Assembly: GCA_963922205.1 (NCBI GenBank)
Contig: CAWUHX010000264.1
Coordinates: forward strand, 171,001 to 235,000
DNA: 64,000 nt
Origin: Romanomermis culicivorax
Lineage: Eukaryota > Nematoda > Enoplea > Mermithida > Mermithidae
Direction: 5' to 3'
The translations under genes were made by a program, and so were the position numbers. Below are positions 61,047 to 64,000 of this stretch, piece by piece. How positions within the stretch are numbered: the stretch's first letter is position 1; the number at the start of each line of letters is the position of its first letter. A model generated the notes under the pieces. That model was not told where the DNA came from. It saw nothing but the letters and a program-made list of their open reading frames with translations, and searched no databases.

Positions 61047-61867
61047 GGCCCGTATTTACAATCGCGTGTTAAGTCAACACGGTGTTAGGACTTAATACCG
61101 TGGTGGCTAACACGGCGATCGAGCTAACACCATGTCAAGTATCACCTCGTATTCACAATAGCGTGTTAAGTCTGTGTTAGCCAACACCGTGTTACCACCG
61201 TCTTACTTTCGTTATCACCGTGTTACTTTTGTAACAGGGTGGCAGAATAAGCTCAAGCATGTTTTTTAATATGAAAAAGGATATGACAGGAAAAAAATAA
61301 ACATTGTGGTCAATGTCAACAAGGTTTTTTAACAATGCCAGTTTTTTTCAGTATGTAATCTTTGAGTTTGAACAGTCATTTGATGAGCAGTTAATTTTCA
61401 TGAATAAAACTTATGATTTTGTATTAACCTGAAGTGCTGGAGGAATCGCATGATTTCGACCAGAAGTTTCTAATTGATCCTGGAGAAGCGTAATCAAGTC
61501 TCGGGAACCATTTTTCAACAATTTCTATCTTGATTTAAATGTAACGTCATCGTAGCCCTCAAATGGATTGGCCCTATCCCGAAAGTGACGAATATGATGT
61601 ACTATTTCTTCACTTTCATCAAGATGATCCAATAGGTCAATAATATCCATGACAATTGAAAAAATTAACAAACAGACTACTGCTAACACGCCGCTAAAAC
61701 GAGTAGGGGGCAGGTTTAGAACGCTGTGTTAACTTTTCCATTTTCGACCCTAACACGCGATTGTGAATACAGGGATAAAACTTAGCACCGTGTTACCATC
61801 GTGTTAGCCAAAATTTAACACCATGTCAGCCTAAAATGCTGCTAACACGCGATTGTGAATACAGGCC
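61047..61867 (-). mobile_element. PIF/Harbinger deletion derivative (821 bp)
   Basis: Terminal inverted repeats of about 25 bp (GGCCCGTATTTACAATCGCG on the left and CGCGATTGTGAATACAGGCC on the right) with TTA on both flanks (61044-61046 and 61868-61870), the target preference of PIF/Harbinger. Subterminal GTGTTA motifs (or their complement TAACAC) recur many times on both sides (61065-61230 and 61680-61855). It holds one transposase exon on the minus strand, described separately. Confidence 0.9.
61429..61650 (-). pseudogene. First exon of a Harbinger transposase, with one nonsense codon
   Basis: From an ATG at 61650 on the minus strand: HIRHFRDRANPFEGYDD, then an in-frame TAG (61525-61527), then the same frame continues through DLITLLQDQLE and RNHAIPPALQ to a donor (CAG|GTTAAT at 61429). 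FRDR-NPFEGYDD and AIPPALQ-type motifs are typical of the N-terminal part of HARBI1-like transposases. The rest of the gene, including the DDE domain, is deleted. Confidence 0.8.
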
Positions 61868-63515
61868 TTAATGGAAAATTTCAGTGTTATCATGTATTGT
61901 GAGTAACAACAAAATGATACGTTTTTTACTGCTTTGCAAATATTTGTTTGGTTTAGTCTTTTGCTTAGGGCTAATGATGACAGCAATATGCACTAAACTA
62001 ACCAGACGCATCTGAAATGCATCCAAGATGTGTTCAAGATGTGTGCAGCGCACTTCGTCAACCAGAAAACTGACATGTCATGTTTTTGTCACACATAATC
62101 AAAGAAGTTTGGTGGATGCTTCCTTCTTACCTTCCTATAAAAAGCAGACATTACCTGACAGGTATAATGCTAAGGTCAAATACAGTCACACTCTCCATCA
62201 AAATTAAGCATATGCTCACCACATGTTGTAAAAAATTGATGGTTGACAGTTGTCACATGAATTTGAAACGTTGTTCGTTTGTGCTGCTGAAAAGAGGCGT
62301 ACTGGAAGCGTTTTTGATTTGAAATTTCGTGGTTAGTTCGACATGGTATTTTAGCTAGACTAGACACAGTCTGCAGCCACAGTGTAACCTGACTTTTCTG
62401 GTATCTGGGTATAAAGACTCTAGCTTTCAATAGAAAAGTGTGCAGGGTTTTCAAAGCTGCTTATCCTGCAGACTTTATGAGAGAATGGACTCCCTATACT
62501 CTGTTTCAGTAGACAGTAAGGTTCTCCATGGTAAATCCTATGGCTCATGTAGGCTACTACTTATATGGCGAGCAGTAAATGGTAATAATATATTTGTAGA
62601 TGACAAGGTGGTGTCCCTGCTTTATTTGGCATGAACACCACAAGGGCATTTTTCTCAATTGTCCAGACAATTTCGAATAGATAGAATGACAGCTGTGCTA
62701 TCACTAACATATAACAAAGCACGTAAAACGACGCTGTGCAGTTCGAAGAAAATCAGTGGATTCTTCATGGCCATAAATCTATTGATTTTTTCTATTTTTT
62801 TCTTTACATCTTTACGGTGTTGAAATGTTGGAATAAGTAATCTTTTTTACACATTAAGTGATTTAACGATTTTAAGATCTGGTTGTTTGTAATGGTTTAA
62901 ATAAGGAAGTACGAAAATTAAGTTTAAATCATCTTTTATTTGGAAAAATCAGCCATGAAGCCTTCATATTTGGAATTGACCAAGGTCAGCTTAGCTACTT
63001 TTACATAACAACACTACATTTATCCTTTACGTTTACTGCTGAAGATTAGGAAGTATATGTATTATTGGACTTTGATCAATTTCATTCAAAGTTGTCCTTC
63101 AAATTTTATCATTACATGTGAACTTCAACAATGCATTCAAATTAACTTTTCACTCAAACAAGTGGTTTCAATTCCGCACGATTTTCATTGATGATGACGC
63201 ACCTAGAAAAATCAAAATAAAAATTAATGAGAATGAAAAGAGCTAAAAACCATTGCCCTGAAGTATGAAAAAACCGATTTTAATTTTGACTAGGCTATCT
63301 TTGCTACCTGTGTGATTTACTCTCACACAGAGTATAACATCAAAATTTTGTGGGGCCAGACCACAATTTTTTTAAGTGCTCAGAACTTAGCCAAAACTAA
63401 CCAGAGTCATTTAATTTTAGGCATTTCTAAGTGTGCTCTTTCAGTTCCAATAGAAAAAAATCACACTTTTTCTTTTAATTTTCAAGATTTTCACTTGAAA
63501 TTTGCCAGTCTTTAT
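61868..63515. other. Non-coding stretch
   Basis: AT-rich; only short, unrecognised frames and no repeat ends. Confidence 0.4.
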
Positions 63516-64000
63516 ACAGTGTGAGCCAAAAAGGGCGGTCAGTGCTGACTTCCATAACTCTCGAATGGATGAAGCTTTTTAAATGCGAATTCCTGCATTA
63601 GAATCTCCTATTCGTCTTTGTTTCAAGGTCAAGCTTTATGCTCTTAGCTTTTATGGTTTCCACATAAGCAGATTTTTTCTGAAAAGCGGTCATTTTTCAA
63701 AAGCAAAAGTTGTGAATATAGCCAAACAGACTGTCAGCTGGATCAGTAAAAATTTGCCAGATTTTTATTAAATTTAGCCTCCTTTGGATTTGAATGAACT
63801 TGCTTATTACGTTTGAAAGGTTTTATATGAAATCGTTCATGTAAAGACAATCTGTGACATTGATCAGCTGAACGGAAGGATTTTGTTGGCTTGGGATCAA
63901 CTCGATCAAAACAAAATCAATTCTCCTATTACCAGTTCGAAAAACGATTAAAATTAGTGGTGAAACAGAAAGGAAGACACTTTAAATTGACTCTCTTCAA
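63516..64000 (+). pseudogene. mariner element fragment running off the window
   Basis: TA then CAGTGTGAGCCAAAAAGGG (63516) looks like a mariner/Tc1 terminus at a TA target. From about 63690 the C-terminal part of a mariner transposase can be read: AKQTVSWISKNLPDFY, then PPLDLNELAYYV (equivalent to the PPxSPDLNPLDY block), ILLAWDQLDQNKIN, and after a frameshift RLKLVVKQKGRHFK. Three in-frame stops (TAA, TAG, TGA) and the frameshift make it inactive. The N-terminal part is deleted, since the terminus is only about 170 bp from this segment. The other end lies beyond the window. Confidence 0.65.

Overview
This is invertebrate-type animal nuclear DNA. It is AT-rich, with spliced genes, AATAAA polyadenylation signals, microsatellites, tRNA-derived SINE heads, an LTR retrotransposon and several families of cut-and-paste transposons with intact target-site duplications. 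I cannot place the species: nothing here is diagnostic of a phylum.

The host gene content is one small family. Three paralogous rhodopsin-like 7TM receptors lie on the + strand (A 4726-5664, B 46292-47227, C 59449-60375). Each has its coding part in a last exon whose 3' splice site sits 23 nt before the ATG, and each has AATAAA about 30-110 bp after the stop. Long flanking stretches are also homologous (about 1.25-6.35 kb, 43.17-47.9 kb and, more weakly, 57.4-60.5 kb), so this is a dispersed tandem duplication. It was later spread apart by mobile elements.

The dominant feature is a giant Ty3/gypsy-type LTR element, 13750-40097 (26.3 kb). It has two direct 787-bp LTRs with about 9 differences between them, TG...CA ends, a matching 4-bp TAGG on both outer flanks, a primer-binding site and a polypurine tract. 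It encodes gag-protease (14568-17345) and pol (17355-20597: RT, RNase H, integrase), in one frame with gag but separated by a TGA; pol itself carries two further in-frame stops. Downstream, where an envelope gene might sit, there are two extra + strand ORFs. ORF3 (21319-22119) reads as a DEDDy-type 3'-5' exonuclease with all catalytic positions present. ORF4 (22092-25385, 1097 aa) is a large unrecognised protein overlapping ORF3 by 28 nt. After ORF4 comes an inverted, diverged 3' end of a related element (about 25.76-26.4 kb). Then follows a 12.7-kb AT-rich non-coding block built of decayed repeats and nested MITEs (26.4-39.06 kb), then the 3' tail, polypurine tract and 3' LTR.

The rest is a transposon landscape. 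There are hAT-like elements with 8-bp duplications at 6371-7328, 29925-30071, 35758-36007, 36334-36536, 43894-44750 and 48119-48996. A PIF/Harbinger element with TTA duplication retains its first transposase exon (61047-61867), and a second, frameshifted Harbinger transposase lies at 52855-53355. A mariner fragment runs off the right edge. A cluster of tRNA-like SINE heads lies at 41.2-42.1 kb. A 1.2-kb minisatellite has opposite-orientation arms next to it, and a foldback-like pair of inverted tandem arrays lies at 49.7 and 53.9 kb. A 0.9-kb (TTTCC)n tract is at the left end. An open frame coding for an RGG-rich protein tail (54947-55426) has no start codon.

The most promising undescribed item is the pairing of a DEDDy exonuclease ORF with the large overlapping ORF4 in a very long, recently inserted gypsy element.
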